Shown here in pieces: positions 1-8,358 of a DNA stretch of 48,530 nucleotides. Location: positions 1 to 48,530 of the forward strand of contig CAOJJB010000015.1 in the NCBI GenBank assembly GCA_948436975.1. Direction: 5' to 3'. The position numbers and the translations under genes were made by a program. The notes below the pieces were generated by a model. That model had not been told where the DNA came from and did no database searches. It was given only the letters and a program-made list of their open reading frames with translations. This DNA comes from an uncultured Clostridium sp. (GTDB lineage: Bacteria > Bacillota > Clostridia > TANB77 > CAG-508). Position 1 is the first letter of the stretch. Each line of letters begins with the position of its first letter.

Positions 1-65
1 GGAGCTGTTGATTTTGTTGTTGATGTTTTTCTACCTTTTCTTACTAATTGATTAATTGTTGGCAT
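1..65 (-). CDS. rpsL: Ribosomal protein S12, N-terminal part (gene runs off the left edge)
   Basis: Reading the minus strand from the ATG at 65 gives MPTINQLVRKGRKTSTTKST and then A-P, the near-invariant N-terminus of ribosomal protein S12 of the 30S decoding centre. Only about 21 codons lie inside the window; the rest is beyond position 1. A GAGGTG ribosome binding site lies upstream of the ATG, and a good promoter and a hairpin leader are found further up (127-195). In most Firmicutes rpsL starts the str operon (rpsL-rpsG-fusA-tuf); that continuation is inferred. Confidence 0.93.
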   Translation of the reverse strand, partial: MPTINQLVRKGRKTSTTKSTA

Positions 66-126
66 TCTTCTTTTTCACCTCATTTCCTTATTTACAATTT
101 TTGTATATTATTCTATAAACAAAATA

Positions 127-164
127 ATACGCTAAAATATAAGTTTCCCTATATAATAGCGTAT
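127..164 (-). promoter_or_regulatory. Hairpin in the 5' leader of rpsL
   Basis: Perfect 8-bp arms ATACGCTA (127-134) and TAGCGTAT (157-164) enclose an interior that pairs further through ATATA/TATAT. It lies just downstream of the rpsL -10 box and about 60 bases before the start codon, so it would form in the mRNA leader. Whether it regulates, stabilises the mRNA or attenuates is unknown. There is no U-run directly after it, so it is not a typical terminator. Confidence 0.5.
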
Positions 165-166
165 AT

Positions 167-195
167 ATTTTATCATTTCTGTTATGTATTGTCAA
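167..195 (-). promoter_or_regulatory. Sigma-A type promoter of rpsL
   Basis: On the minus strand a perfect TTGACA -35 (190-195) and TAAAAT -10 (167-172) are separated by exactly 17 bp. It reads toward rpsL, as expected for a highly expressed ribosomal protein gene. Confidence 0.85.
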
Positions 196-244
196 TACTT
201 TTAAAATTATTTTGTATTGCTGTTTTCCGTAAGGTTATACCCAG

Positions 245-2323
245 TTATATATCAAGTTCTGCATCTTTATCTAATTGTATTTTTTCATATTCTTTTTTAG
301 TAATTTTAGATGCATTATTAGCATTTCCACCTTGATTAACAATATTCTCTCTTCCTTTTTTTCTTGCTTCTTTTTGTGCTTCTTCTTCTATAGCTTTTAC
401 TTGTTCTAATATTCCTTGTTCTGCATTTCTAAAATTTTCTTCTTCATCTGGAGTTAGTGTCCAAGATTTTTCTCCTTTAGCATCATGTTCTATATCTTCT
501 ATTTGTTTTTTAATTTGCTCTTTTACCCAGTTTTCTTTTCTTTCGTCAGCTAATCCTTTTCCTGTACGCCAATTTTTTGGCATTAATTTATATATAAATT
601 TTCTAATTTTTCCTGGATTTCTATATTTCACTGGATATGCTAAATCATATTGTCTATTAAGTTCATCTTGATTTCCTGCACGAACTTGGTCGTATAATTC
701 TTCTAGAACATCTTCTTTAGTTTTTGCAATATGATTTTTGCCTATTTCTTCTTTTATCCATTTTTCTTTTCTTAGACTTGCTAATGTTTCTTTGTCTTTA
801 AATCTTCTTACTGGATGTATAACATTGTGCAACGCTCTAGCTACTAATCCTGGTTTTTTATCTTTTTTAGATGCTTCATTATTAAATTTTTCAGTAAACT
901 CATCATTATTTCCATAAGCAGAATAAGTTTTTTCTATTGCTTCTTCTCTAGTGTCATATTGAATGTCAGAAAAATCTATAGCTGTAGCATCTGTATTTTC
1001 TAACTCAAAATTTTGTTCAAATAATCTAGCTCTTGTTGTTGATTGACGGCTATTTATTTCTGAATTTATTTCCCCTACTTTTTTATCAATATTTTCAAAA
1101 TTCTTAATTGCTGTTTGAGCTTCTAAAATTTGAAGTTTTATTCCAGGTTTGGATTTTAAATTTTTACCTAAATCAATAACTTTTTTATCTAAATTTTCTT
1201 GTGTTATTGATCTTACAAGATTATTTATTTGCCAAATAGAAACTCCACTTGATAATGCATTCTTTATTTCATCTAATTTTTCTGGATATAGTTTAAATAT
1301 ATCTGATTTTACTATTCTTCGAATTTCTTTTTTACTTATATCTTCATAATTTGATTTAGTGTTTTGAACTTCAGCTTCCCAATCAAAATCTAGATATTTA
1401 TCATCATTTAAAATAGGCATTAATTTATCTGTATCAATCTTAGTTATTTCTTTTGTTTTATTGTCTATAGTCATAATATTTTTATTTCTCATTTGAGAAA
1501 GTAAATTATTAATTGTAGTGTTGTCCATTAAACTGTCTAAAATTTTCATTTTTTCAGTTATACTTTTTAAATCTTCTTTAGTTAGTTCTTTTACATTAGA
1601 TTCATCATCTTTTATTTTATCATAAATTTCTTTAAATATTGTTTTATATTCATTTGCTTCTAAAATTTTATTATAAGATGCTTGATTTTTATTTAATTGC
1701 TTAGATGTTTTTGTAACATCCTCTGCTTCACTTTTTAGTCTGCTTTGTAACTCAGCTAATATTGTTGCATCATCTTTTTTTCCTGTTTGATCTGCACTTT
1801 TTGCTTCTTTAAATAATTTTTCAAAACTTTCTAGATTTGTTAATTCTTGTTTTTTATCTCTTATAAGTTTTTTAGCTGCTTCCTTACGTTCTTCCATATT
1901 TTTAGTTGATATATTTCTTGATGCAAATTTTTTTAATTCTTTTTGCTTTTTATTTGTTTCATTATTTTCAAAGTCTTCCCAAACATCTTCAAAACCCACT
2001 CTATCAGCTTCAACTAGATTATCTTCTATAATTTTCAATTTTCCTTTAACTTCTTGGTTTAAAAGATCAATAATTTTTTGAACATCTTCTTTTCCTTCAA
2101 TTCTCGCTTTTTTAATTATGGGATTTTTTTCAATATAATTGTCTATACCATCTAATAAATACTTCAGTTGTGTTGTATCAAATTTACTACCATATGCATT
2201 AACTTCACCTACTCGATATAAACATTCTTTTTCTACTTTTTCTAAAACATTACTTAAATACTTTGTTATCGATTTAAATTCAGACTCTACTTCTAAATTT
2301 TTCATTTTATTTTCATCACTCAT
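245..2323 (-). CDS. Unrecognised 692-aa charged coiled-coil protein
   Basis: I do not recognise this protein. It is strongly Lys/Glu/Asn-rich, mostly predicted helix, with no signal peptide and no membrane segment, so it is probably a cytoplasmic structural or scaffold-like protein. Residues ~30-450 look like long helices and coiled coils. The C-terminal third contains a diverged internal duplication: about 496-527 (ending RKEKWIKEEI) and about 574-604 (ending RKENWVKEQI), each preceded by an aromatic/basic helix with a Pro. The tail (~640-692) is highly charged with a short Gly/Asn-rich patch. The ATG at 2323 has an AGGAG site 7-8 bases upstream. It lies 17 bp behind a 53-aa coiled-coil gene and is probably cotranscribed with it. 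A phage or effector origin cannot be judged from sequence alone; base composition matches the host. Confidence 0.85.
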   Translation of the reverse strand: MSDENKMKNLEVESEFKSITKYLSNVLEKVEKECLYRVGEVNAYGSKFDTTQLKYLLDGIDNYIEKNPIIKKARIEGKEDVQKIIDLLNQEVKGKLKIIEDNLVEADRVGFEDVWEDFENNETNKKQKELKKFASRNISTKNMEERKEAAKKLIRDKKQELTNLESFEKLFKEAKSADQTGKKDDATILAELQSRLKSEAEDVTKTSKQLNKNQASYNKILEANEYKTIFKEIYDKIKDDESNVKELTKEDLKSITEKMKILDSLMDNTTINNLLSQMRNKNIMTIDNKTKEITKIDTDKLMPILNDDKYLDFDWEAEVQNTKSNYEDISKKEIRRIVKSDIFKLYPEKLDEIKNALSSGVSIWQINNLVRSITQENLDKKVIDLGKNLKSKPGIKLQILEAQTAIKNFENIDKKVGEINSEINSRQSTTRARLFEQNFELENTDATAIDFSDIQYDTREEAIEKTYSAYGNNDEFTEKFNNEASKKDKKPGLVARALHNVIHPVRRFKDKETLASLRKEKWIKEEIGKNHIAKTKEDVLEELYDQVRAGNQDELNRQYDLAYPVKYRNPGKIRKFIYKLMPKNWRTGKGLADERKENWVKEQIKKQIEDIEHDAKGEKSWTLTPDEEENFRNAEQGILEQVKAIEEEAQKEARKKGRENIVNQGGNANNASKITKKEYEKIQLDKDAELDI

Positions 2324-2340
2324 ATTTTATTCTCCTATCT

Positions 2341-2502
2341 TTATAAATTTTCTAATAATTCTAATCTTGCTTTTATTTTTGATACTAAGACAATGTATTC
2401 TTCTACTTGTTCTCTAGTTAATTCTTTCACTGCATCCTCTGTTAATTTAGCTTCTATTTTAGCTAATTCTCTTTTGTATTTTTCTATTTCACTTTTATCC
2501 AT
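2341..2502 (-). CDS. Small helical protein, 53 aa, unknown
   Basis: An intact 53-aa ORF with start MDKSEIEKYKRELAKIEAKL, predicted to be an amphipathic helical hairpin or coiled coil. I place the start at the ATG at 2502 because a strong AAAGGAG site lies about 7 bases upstream; a longer upstream reading adds 28 hydrophobic residues without a ribosome binding site. It is immediately upstream of the 692-aa coiled-coil gene with only 17 bp between, so the two are probably one operon and may interact. No family was recognised. Confidence 0.7.
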   Translation of the reverse strand: MDKSEIEKYKRELAKIEAKLTEDAVKELTREQVEEYIVLVSKIKARLELLENL

Positions 2503-2611
2503 ATAAATTCTCCTTTCGTTTGCATGTTTTGAAAAATGCATAACTACAACTATTATCATTTTAACACAAGTCAACATTTTTTTCAATAGTTTTACATAAA
2601 AATTTGACTAT

Positions 2612-4006
2612 TTATTCCAATATTGTTTTTTTATGTATTTTTATGTCCTCTAGTGATCTCTCTGCCAAAATTTGATATTTCTTTTTCTTATCTTTTATTC
2701 GTTCTTCTAACTGTGGTACAATACCAAAATTTGCATTCATTGGCTGAAATCTTTTATTTTCAGTAGATATATATTTTGCTAATGCTCCTATAATAGTTTT
2801 TTCTGAAAATACTTTTTTCCTTTTTTTATATTCATAATCATTATTAATGTTTTCTTTAACAATTTTATATCTTTCTACTGCATTAATTCCTGCTATAAAT
2901 CCAGAAGATATTGATTCTACATATCCTTCTACTCCTGTTATTTGTCCTGCAAAATAAATATTATTATTTTCTTCCATATTATATGTATCATCTAAAATTT
3001 GAGTAGAATTTATATATGTGTTTCTATGCATTACTCCATACTTTACAAAATCTGCTTTTTCTAAACCTGGTATCAATGAAAAAATTCTTTTTTGCTCACC
3101 ATATTTTAAATTTGTTTGAAATCCTACTATATTATATATGTTTCCTTCTAAATTATCTTGCCTTAACTGAACAATTGCATATGGTCTTTTTCCTGTTCTT
3201 GGATCAGTAAATCCTACTGGTTTTAATGGCCCAAATCTTAAAGTGTTTATTCCCCTTTTTGCCATTACTTCTAATGGCATACATCCTTCAAATATTTCTC
3301 TTTTTTCAAACTCATGCAAAGTAACTACTTCTGCTTTTATAAGTTCTTCATAAAATTTCTCATATTCTTCTTTATTCATAGGAAGATTTATGTAACTTGC
3401 TTTCTGATTTTTTATTCTTTTCTTCCAATCTTCTACATCCTCGTCTTTTTCTCGTTCTTGTGAATATCTATCACCATAAAATCCTATATTCATATTTATA
3501 GAATCTCTTTCTACTATTGGTGCTGCTGCATCATAAAAAAATAATTTATCACTTCCTGTAAGTTTTGAAATCTCATCAGATAGTTTATCTGATGTTAAAG
3601 GTCCTGTTGCAATAATAACTATTTTATCCTTTGGAATTTCTGTAATTTCTTCTCTTATTAATTCTATATATGTATTTTCATTTATTTTATCTGTTACTAG
3701 TTTAGCAAATTGTTCTCTATCTACTGCTAAAGCTTGACCTGCTGGTACATTTACACTATCTGCGATTGGAATTAAAAAGTTTCCTAATTGTCTTAGTTCT
3801 TCTTTTAGTAGCCCACATGCATTTGTTAATAAATTTGATTTAAAAGAATTACTACATACTATTTCTGCTAAATTTTTATTTGTATGTGCTTCAGAAAATT
3901 TATTTGGTTTCATCTCATATAACTTAACTTTAATTTTTCTTTTAGCTATTTGAAGTGCTGCTTCAGTTCCAGCTAGCCCTCCTCCTATTACTATTATTTC
4001 TTCCAT
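2612..4006 (-). CDS. trmFO: Methylenetetrahydrofolate-tRNA-(uracil-5-)-methyltransferase TrmFO
   Basis: Flavoenzyme that makes ribothymidine at U54 of the tRNA T-loop using methylene-THF and FADH2. The N-terminus carries the Rossmann FAD motif GGGLAGTEAA (residues 8-17). The two family cysteines are present: Cys51 in CSNSFKS and Cys242 in EGCMPLEVM, equivalents of the redox/catalytic cysteines in the Bacillus enzyme. Length 464 aa is normal to slightly long. In many Firmicutes it follows topA directly; here topA lies just upstream in the same orientation, but a plus-strand foreign-looking gene (4284-4541) separates them. The start ATG at 4006 has a GTAGGAAAAG-type ribosome binding site. Confidence 0.95.
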   Translation of the reverse strand: MEEIIVIGGGLAGTEAALQIAKRKIKVKLYEMKPNKFSEAHTNKNLAEIVCSNSFKSNLLTNACGLLKEELRQLGNFLIPIADSVNVPAGQALAVDREQFAKLVTDKINENTYIELIREEITEIPKDKIVIIATGPLTSDKLSDEISKLTGSDKLFFYDAAAPIVERDSINMNIGFYGDRYSQEREKDEDVEDWKKRIKNQKASYINLPMNKEEYEKFYEELIKAEVVTLHEFEKREIFEGCMPLEVMAKRGINTLRFGPLKPVGFTDPRTGKRPYAIVQLRQDNLEGNIYNIVGFQTNLKYGEQKRIFSLIPGLEKADFVKYGVMHRNTYINSTQILDDTYNMEENNNIYFAGQITGVEGYVESISSGFIAGINAVERYKIVKENINNDYEYKKRKKVFSEKTIIGALAKYISTENKRFQPMNANFGIVPQLEERIKDKKKKYQILAERSLEDIKIHKKTILE

Positions 4007-4230
4007 AACTTTTCCTACATTATTTATTTTTTAACAACTTTAATTATTGTTTTTTGTGTTCATTATAGTTTCTAAATATATATTTTGCAATAACAAAATA
4101 ATTACATTTAATTAACAATATTTTATCAGATTTTTTAATTTCAAAATTTCTATATTTACTAGTATTACTATACTTTATCATATTCTATTATATAACTTTC
4201 TACACTTACTTTACCGTAAAAACATTAGAG

Positions 4231-4265
4231 TTGCAAAAATAACAATTTTATGTTAAATTGTTATT
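4231..4265 (+). promoter_or_regulatory. Promoter with overlapping palindrome (possible operator) for the 85-aa gene
   Basis: A -35-like TTGCAA (4231-4236) and -10-like TAAATT (4254-4259) are spaced 17 bp. A perfect inverted repeat with 11-bp arms (AATAACAATTT 4238-4248, AAATTGTTATT 4255-4265, 6-base loop) covers the spacer and the -10. Its position suggests a repressor operator. A transcribed hairpin is an alternative, but there is no U-tract after it. Confidence 0.4.
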
Positions 4266-4283
4266 ATCTTTTCAGGAATTGTT

Positions 4284-4541
4284 ATGCTCTTTGGATCAGT
4301 TGGGATGACAATTTCTAATAATTTGGGGGCAACAATTGTTTCTGCAATATTCAGAGCTATCGGTTATCTCTGTCATACCATTATTATGGCTCTTGGGTGG
4401 ATTATTCGCAATACTTTCAGAATGATACCACATATATTTAATGGAAGTATGCGGATTTTCAATGAACTCGGTATTAACACATTGCTAAGTAACGTATTGT
4501 CTATAATCATAGTAGTCATTTTTGTGGCTATCATCATTTAA
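4284..4541 (+). CDS. Small hydrophobic membrane protein, 85 aa, unknown, atypical codon use
   Basis: I do not recognise the family. The protein is almost entirely hydrophobic: a first segment around residues 8-45 containing C, H and W, a basic break (IIRNTFRMIPH), and a final membrane helix (about 66-85) ending in an Ile/Val run. It is the only plus-strand gene between rpsL and the dcw region. It uses CGC, CGG, CTC and GGG codons that neighbours avoid, so it looks acquired. It interrupts the usual topA-trmFO adjacency. An AGGA site precedes the ATG, and a promoter with palindrome lies just upstream. After the stop, AAAGAAC/GTTCTTT arms followed by a T-rich stretch (about 4578-4655) may form a terminator. 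Confidence 0.6.
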   Translation: MLFGSVGMTISNNLGATIVSAIFRAIGYLCHTIIMALGWIIRNTFRMIPHIFNGSMRIFNELGINTLLSNVLSIIIVVIFVAIII

Positions 4542-4685
4542 CCATATTAAAAAATGAATACTAGCAATGATATTTCAAGAAATTCAAAGAACTTTTACAG
4601 CATTATTAAACTAGCTTAATGGACTCATTTTTGAGGTTCTTTATCTTTTAAAAAAGTCATGTAATACCAGTGTACTGGTAAAAGC

Positions 4686-4725
4686 AACAATGAGATGGTG
4701 AACATTATCACACCATCTCGTTGTT
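4686..4725 (-). terminator. Terminator hairpin downstream of topA
   Basis: Arms of about 15 bp (AACAATGAGATGGTG and CACCATCTCGTTGTT) surround a short loop just after the topA stop. It could serve both strands, ending topA and the plus-strand 85-aa gene. A separate 6-bp palindrome ACCAGTGTACTGGT follows toward 4670. Confidence 0.65.
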
Positions 4726-4746
4726 CTATTATACATTTACTCAAAT

Positions 4747-6876
4747 TTATTTAGTTGTTTTCTTTTTAGTAGCTTTCTTATTAGAAGTTGATTTTTTCTT
4801 AGACACTGTAGATTTCTTTTTTGTTGTAGTAGTTTTCTTTGTTGTTTTCTTCTCTTCTTTTTTTATTTCTGATAAATCTTCTTTTGCTGGAATAAATTTT
4901 TCTCCTGGCTTAGGCTTATTCCAAGAAATATATTCACAGCCTTCATTTTCGCCTTTATTATTTTCACAAATATAATAATTACGTCTTTTTTTAGTTTTTC
5001 TAACCTGAACTACTCCTCCACATACTGGACATGGAACATCTATTGTTTCTATTATTGGTTTCGCATTTTGGCATTCTGGATATCCTGGACAAGCTAAGAA
5101 TTTTCCATATCTTCCATATTTTATTACCATCATTCTTCCACATTTTTCACATGGAACGTCTGATTCTTCATATTCTAATTTTACATGTTCTAATTCTTTT
5201 TCTACTTTTTCCACAACTTGTTCAAATGGTGTGTAAAATTCTGATATTACTTTTTTCCATTCTTCATTCCCTTCTGCTATTTTGTCAAATTCTTCTTCCA
5301 TATTTGCTGTAAATTCTACATTTATTATATCACTAAAATTTTCTATTAATAATTTGTTTACAATTTTTCCTAAGTCTGTTGGTATTAATTGCTTTTGTAC
5401 TTTTTCAATATATCTTCTTGTTAGGATTGTTGTTATTGTTGGTGCATAAGTGCTTGGCCTACCTATTCCCTTTTCTTCTAAAGTTTTTACTAAACTTGCT
5501 TCTGTATATCTTGGTGGTGGCTCTGTAAAACTTTGCTTTGCTTCTATATCTTCTTTTTTTACTATTTCACCTTTTTCTAATTCTGGTAAAGTTTCTAATT
5601 CTTCTTTTTCTTCATTTTCAACATATAAAGTCATATATCCTTTAAATTTCATTGTTTGACCATTTGCTTTAAAATTATAATTGTTTCCATCTATACTAAC
5701 TGCTACTGTATCATATAATGCTGCTGCCATTTGACTTGCCATAAACCTATTATATATTAGTCTATATAATTTATATTGATCTGCTGTTAAACTATCTTTT
5801 ATATCTTCTGGGGCAAGTTCTATATGTGCTGGTCTAATTGCCTCATGTGCATCTTGTGCTTCTGATTTTGTTTTATAAAATCTATTTTCATAATAATTTT
5901 CTCCGTATTTTTTCTCTATATGTTCTTTTGCTGCTGCTCTTGCTTCATTTGAAATTCTAGTAGAATCTGTTCTCATATAAGTAATCAAACCTGTTACTCC
6001 ATAATCTGGTAATTTTACTCCTTCATATAAAGTTTGAGCTACTGACATTGTTTTCTTGATAGCAAAATTTAGTTTCCTTGATGCATCTTGTTGCATTGTA
6101 CTTGTTGTAAATGGTGGGGCTGGATTTCTTTTTCTTTGTCCTTTTTTTACGTCTGTTACTTTATATTCAGCTTTTTCTAAATTTTTTAATATTTCGTCTA
6201 CTTCCTCTTTTGAATGAAGTTCTATTTTCTTCCCGTCTTTTCCTATAAATTTACAATTAAATTTTGTTTTTGTTTTTTTATCTGATACTTTTAAATTTAT
6301 GTTCCAATATTCCTCTGGTATAAAATTTTCAATTTCTTCTTCTCTTTCCACTATTAACTTCACTGCTACTGATTGAACTCTACCTGCTGAAAGTCCTCTT
6401 TTTACTTTTTTCCATAATACTGGACTTATTTTATAACCTACTATTCTGTCTAATACACGTCTTGCCTGTTGAGCATTAGTTAAATTTAAATCTATTTTTC
6501 TTGGATTACTTATTCCACTTTTTACTGCTTCTTTTGTTATTTCATTGAAAGTTACTCTACATACTCTATCTTCTTCTATACCTAATATATATGCTAAATG
6601 CCATGCTATTGCTTCTCCTTCACGATCAGGGTCAGTTGCAAGATAAACATGTTTTGCATTTTTTGCTTCTTTTTTTAATGAATTTATTAAACTAGCTTTT
6701 CCACGTATATTTATATATTCTGGTTCAAAATTATTTTCAATGTTTATTCCCATTTTAGATTTAGGTAAATCCCTTATATGCCCCATTGAAGCAACTACTT
6801 TGCTTTTTCCTCCTAAGAATTTTTTTATTGTATTTGCTTTTGCTGGTGATTCGACAATAACTAATTTATCTATCAT
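4747..6876 (-). CDS. topA: DNA topoisomerase I
   Basis: Type IA topoisomerase that relaxes negative supercoils through a single-strand break and a 5'-phosphotyrosine link. The N-terminal Toprim domain is clear: VESPAK with Glu9, then TDPDREGEA with Asp82, Asp84 and Glu87. The catalytic Tyr is Y300 in GLITYMRTDSTR. Two C-terminal Cys4 zinc ribbons follow (about residues 575-660: CEKC...CPGYPEC and CPVC...CENNKGENEGC). The last ~40 residues are a Lys/Thr/Ser tail that probably binds DNA nonspecifically. Length 709 aa is typical. The ATG at 6876 has an AGGAGAG site. Its own promoter is at 6933-6961. Confidence 0.97.
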   Translation of the reverse strand: MIDKLVIVESPAKANTIKKFLGGKSKVVASMGHIRDLPKSKMGINIENNFEPEYINIRGKASLINSLKKEAKNAKHVYLATDPDREGEAIAWHLAYILGIEEDRVCRVTFNEITKEAVKSGISNPRKIDLNLTNAQQARRVLDRIVGYKISPVLWKKVKRGLSAGRVQSVAVKLIVEREEEIENFIPEEYWNINLKVSDKKTKTKFNCKFIGKDGKKIELHSKEEVDEILKNLEKAEYKVTDVKKGQRKRNPAPPFTTSTMQQDASRKLNFAIKKTMSVAQTLYEGVKLPDYGVTGLITYMRTDSTRISNEARAAAKEHIEKKYGENYYENRFYKTKSEAQDAHEAIRPAHIELAPEDIKDSLTADQYKLYRLIYNRFMASQMAAALYDTVAVSIDGNNYNFKANGQTMKFKGYMTLYVENEEKEELETLPELEKGEIVKKEDIEAKQSFTEPPPRYTEASLVKTLEEKGIGRPSTYAPTITTILTRRYIEKVQKQLIPTDLGKIVNKLLIENFSDIINVEFTANMEEEFDKIAEGNEEWKKVISEFYTPFEQVVEKVEKELEHVKLEYEESDVPCEKCGRMMVIKYGRYGKFLACPGYPECQNAKPIIETIDVPCPVCGGVVQVRKTKKRRNYYICENNKGENEGCEYISWNKPKPGEKFIPAKEDLSEIKKEEKKTTKKTTTTKKKSTVSKKKSTSNKKATKKKTTK

Positions 6877-6932
6877 TTATTCTCTCCTAAAATTTAATAT
6901 TAATATTTTTTCAATATTTTTATTACTTATGT

Positions 6933-6961
6933 ATTTTATTTCATTATTTATATTTATGCAA
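6933..6961 (-). promoter_or_regulatory. Promoter of topA
   Basis: On the minus strand TTGCAT (6956-6961) and TAAAAT (6933-6938) are spaced 17 bp, about 55 bases upstream of the topA start. The 286-bp gap between murG and topA shows no other gene. Confidence 0.6.
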
Positions 6962-7162
6962 GCAAAATTTAAAATTCAAATATATACATTTTAATATAAA
7001 AGTTTAGTATACTATTTTTTACCTTTTGTGTTGTAACCTATAGAATAAACCTTAACTTGCCTGTTAATTAAAATCATACTTGTCATATTTCATTTAGTTA
7101 CTTACATGGTATTACAAAAATAATATGCTAAACTTTCACATTAAAACAATAGTTTTTATTTT

Positions 7163-8278
7163 TTACTTTAATAATTCTACTAATTCATTATATATTTTTT
7201 CTTCAACATTTGATGGAGCTATTGTATTGGCCAAATTTCCCATTTCTTTTAATTCTGATTCATTTTCTATTATATCATTTATTTCTATGGACAAATTTTC
7301 TCCATTTACTGCATCATTTAAAATTATTTTTGCAGCACCAATCTTTTTTAATACTAATGCATTATCTTCTTGTCTATTAGCTGATATTGATGGTAATGGT
7401 ACAAATATTGATGGTTTTCCTACTATTGATATTTCTGTTATAGTCATTGCTCCACTTCTACATACAAATAAATCAGCTATATTCATTAATTCTTCCATAT
7501 TATATATGTATGGCATTATTTTTACATTTTTTAAACCATTTATCGAAATACCATTTTTTTCTAAATTTTCTTTTACTATGTCATATTGTTTTGTTCCAGT
7601 TGCCCATATTATTTGATATTTTTCATTTTTCTTTAATTTTATTAATTCTGTAACTGCATCATTTATTTTTTGAGCCCCCTGACTTCCTCCAAATACTAAA
7701 ACAATTGGTAATTGATTTTTTATTCCAATTTGCTCTAATATTTCTTTTTTTCTTTGGGCTGATATATTTATTTTTTTTATTTTTGTTGGTGTTCCTGTTA
7801 GTATAACACTTTTGCACCCTTCTAATTTAGATTTTGTTTCTTCAAATCCTACCAATATTTTATTTACTTTTTTAGAATACATTTTTACTGCTCTTCCTGG
7901 ATAAGCATTACTTTCATGAAATACTGTTGGTATTTTTCTTTTTATCGCTACACTAAAAACAGGTCCACATATATATCCTCCTGTTCCTAGTACAATATCT
8001 GGATTAAATTCATCAAATATTTTCTCTACATCTTTTCTACTTGATATTGTTTGGTATATATGTTTTAAATTTTGTATAGAAAATTCTTTTTTTAATCCAA
8101 ATGCTTCAATTATTTTAAGTTCATAACCTGCTCTTGGAACTAAATCATTTTCTAGTCCTCTATTTGTACCTATAAATAGTATTTCTGATTTTGGTTCTTT
8201 TTCTTTTATTTTATTAGCTATTGCAATCCCAGGGTTTATATGACCTCCTGTTCCTGCTGCTGAAATTATAACTTTCAT
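7163..8278 (-). CDS. murG: UDP-GlcNAc:undecaprenyl-PP-MurNAc-pentapeptide GlcNAc transferase MurG
   Basis: Converts lipid I to lipid II on the inner face of the membrane. The N-terminal glycine-rich loop GTGGHINPG is at residues 9-17, and the second-domain GGSQGA motif is present near residue 195, followed by the donor-binding region with CRSGAMTITEIS (consensus SRAGA). It is 371 aa, the normal GT-B length. It is the last gene of the murE-mraY-ftsW-murG unit, 80 bp after ftsW. The CRSGA variation (usual SRAGA) is minor. Confidence 0.97.
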   Translation of the reverse strand: MKVIISAAGTGGHINPGIAIANKIKEKEPKSEILFIGTNRGLENDLVPRAGYELKIIEAFGLKKEFSIQNLKHIYQTISSRKDVEKIFDEFNPDIVLGTGGYICGPVFSVAIKRKIPTVFHESNAYPGRAVKMYSKKVNKILVGFEETKSKLEGCKSVILTGTPTKIKKINISAQRKKEILEQIGIKNQLPIVLVFGGSQGAQKINDAVTELIKLKKNEKYQIIWATGTKQYDIVKENLEKNGISINGLKNVKIMPYIYNMEELMNIADLFVCRSGAMTITEISIVGKPSIFVPLPSISANRQEDNALVLKKIGAAKIILNDAVNGENLSIEINDIIENESELKEMGNLANTIAPSNVEEKIYNELVELLK

Positions 8279-8358
8279 TGATATATCCTTTTATTAAAAT
8301 TTGGAATTTTAAGCTTTCCATAAGCTAAATTTATAATATTTTTAAAATTTATGTAATT

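Noticed and set aside
245-2323. SMC/Rad50-type ATPase because of long coiled coils
   Set aside because: No Walker A, ABC signature or Walker B motif is present.
6877-7162. tRNA or riboswitch in the murG-topA gap
   Set aside because: No GC-rich cloverleaf or TTCGAAT arm and no known riboswitch core is visible; only the topA promoter is supportable.
7125-7616. 163-codon plus-strand ORF opposite the 3' half of murG
   Set aside because: It overlaps a certain gene on the other strand and has Ile/Phe/Ser-rich composition typical of antisense frames in AT-rich genomes.
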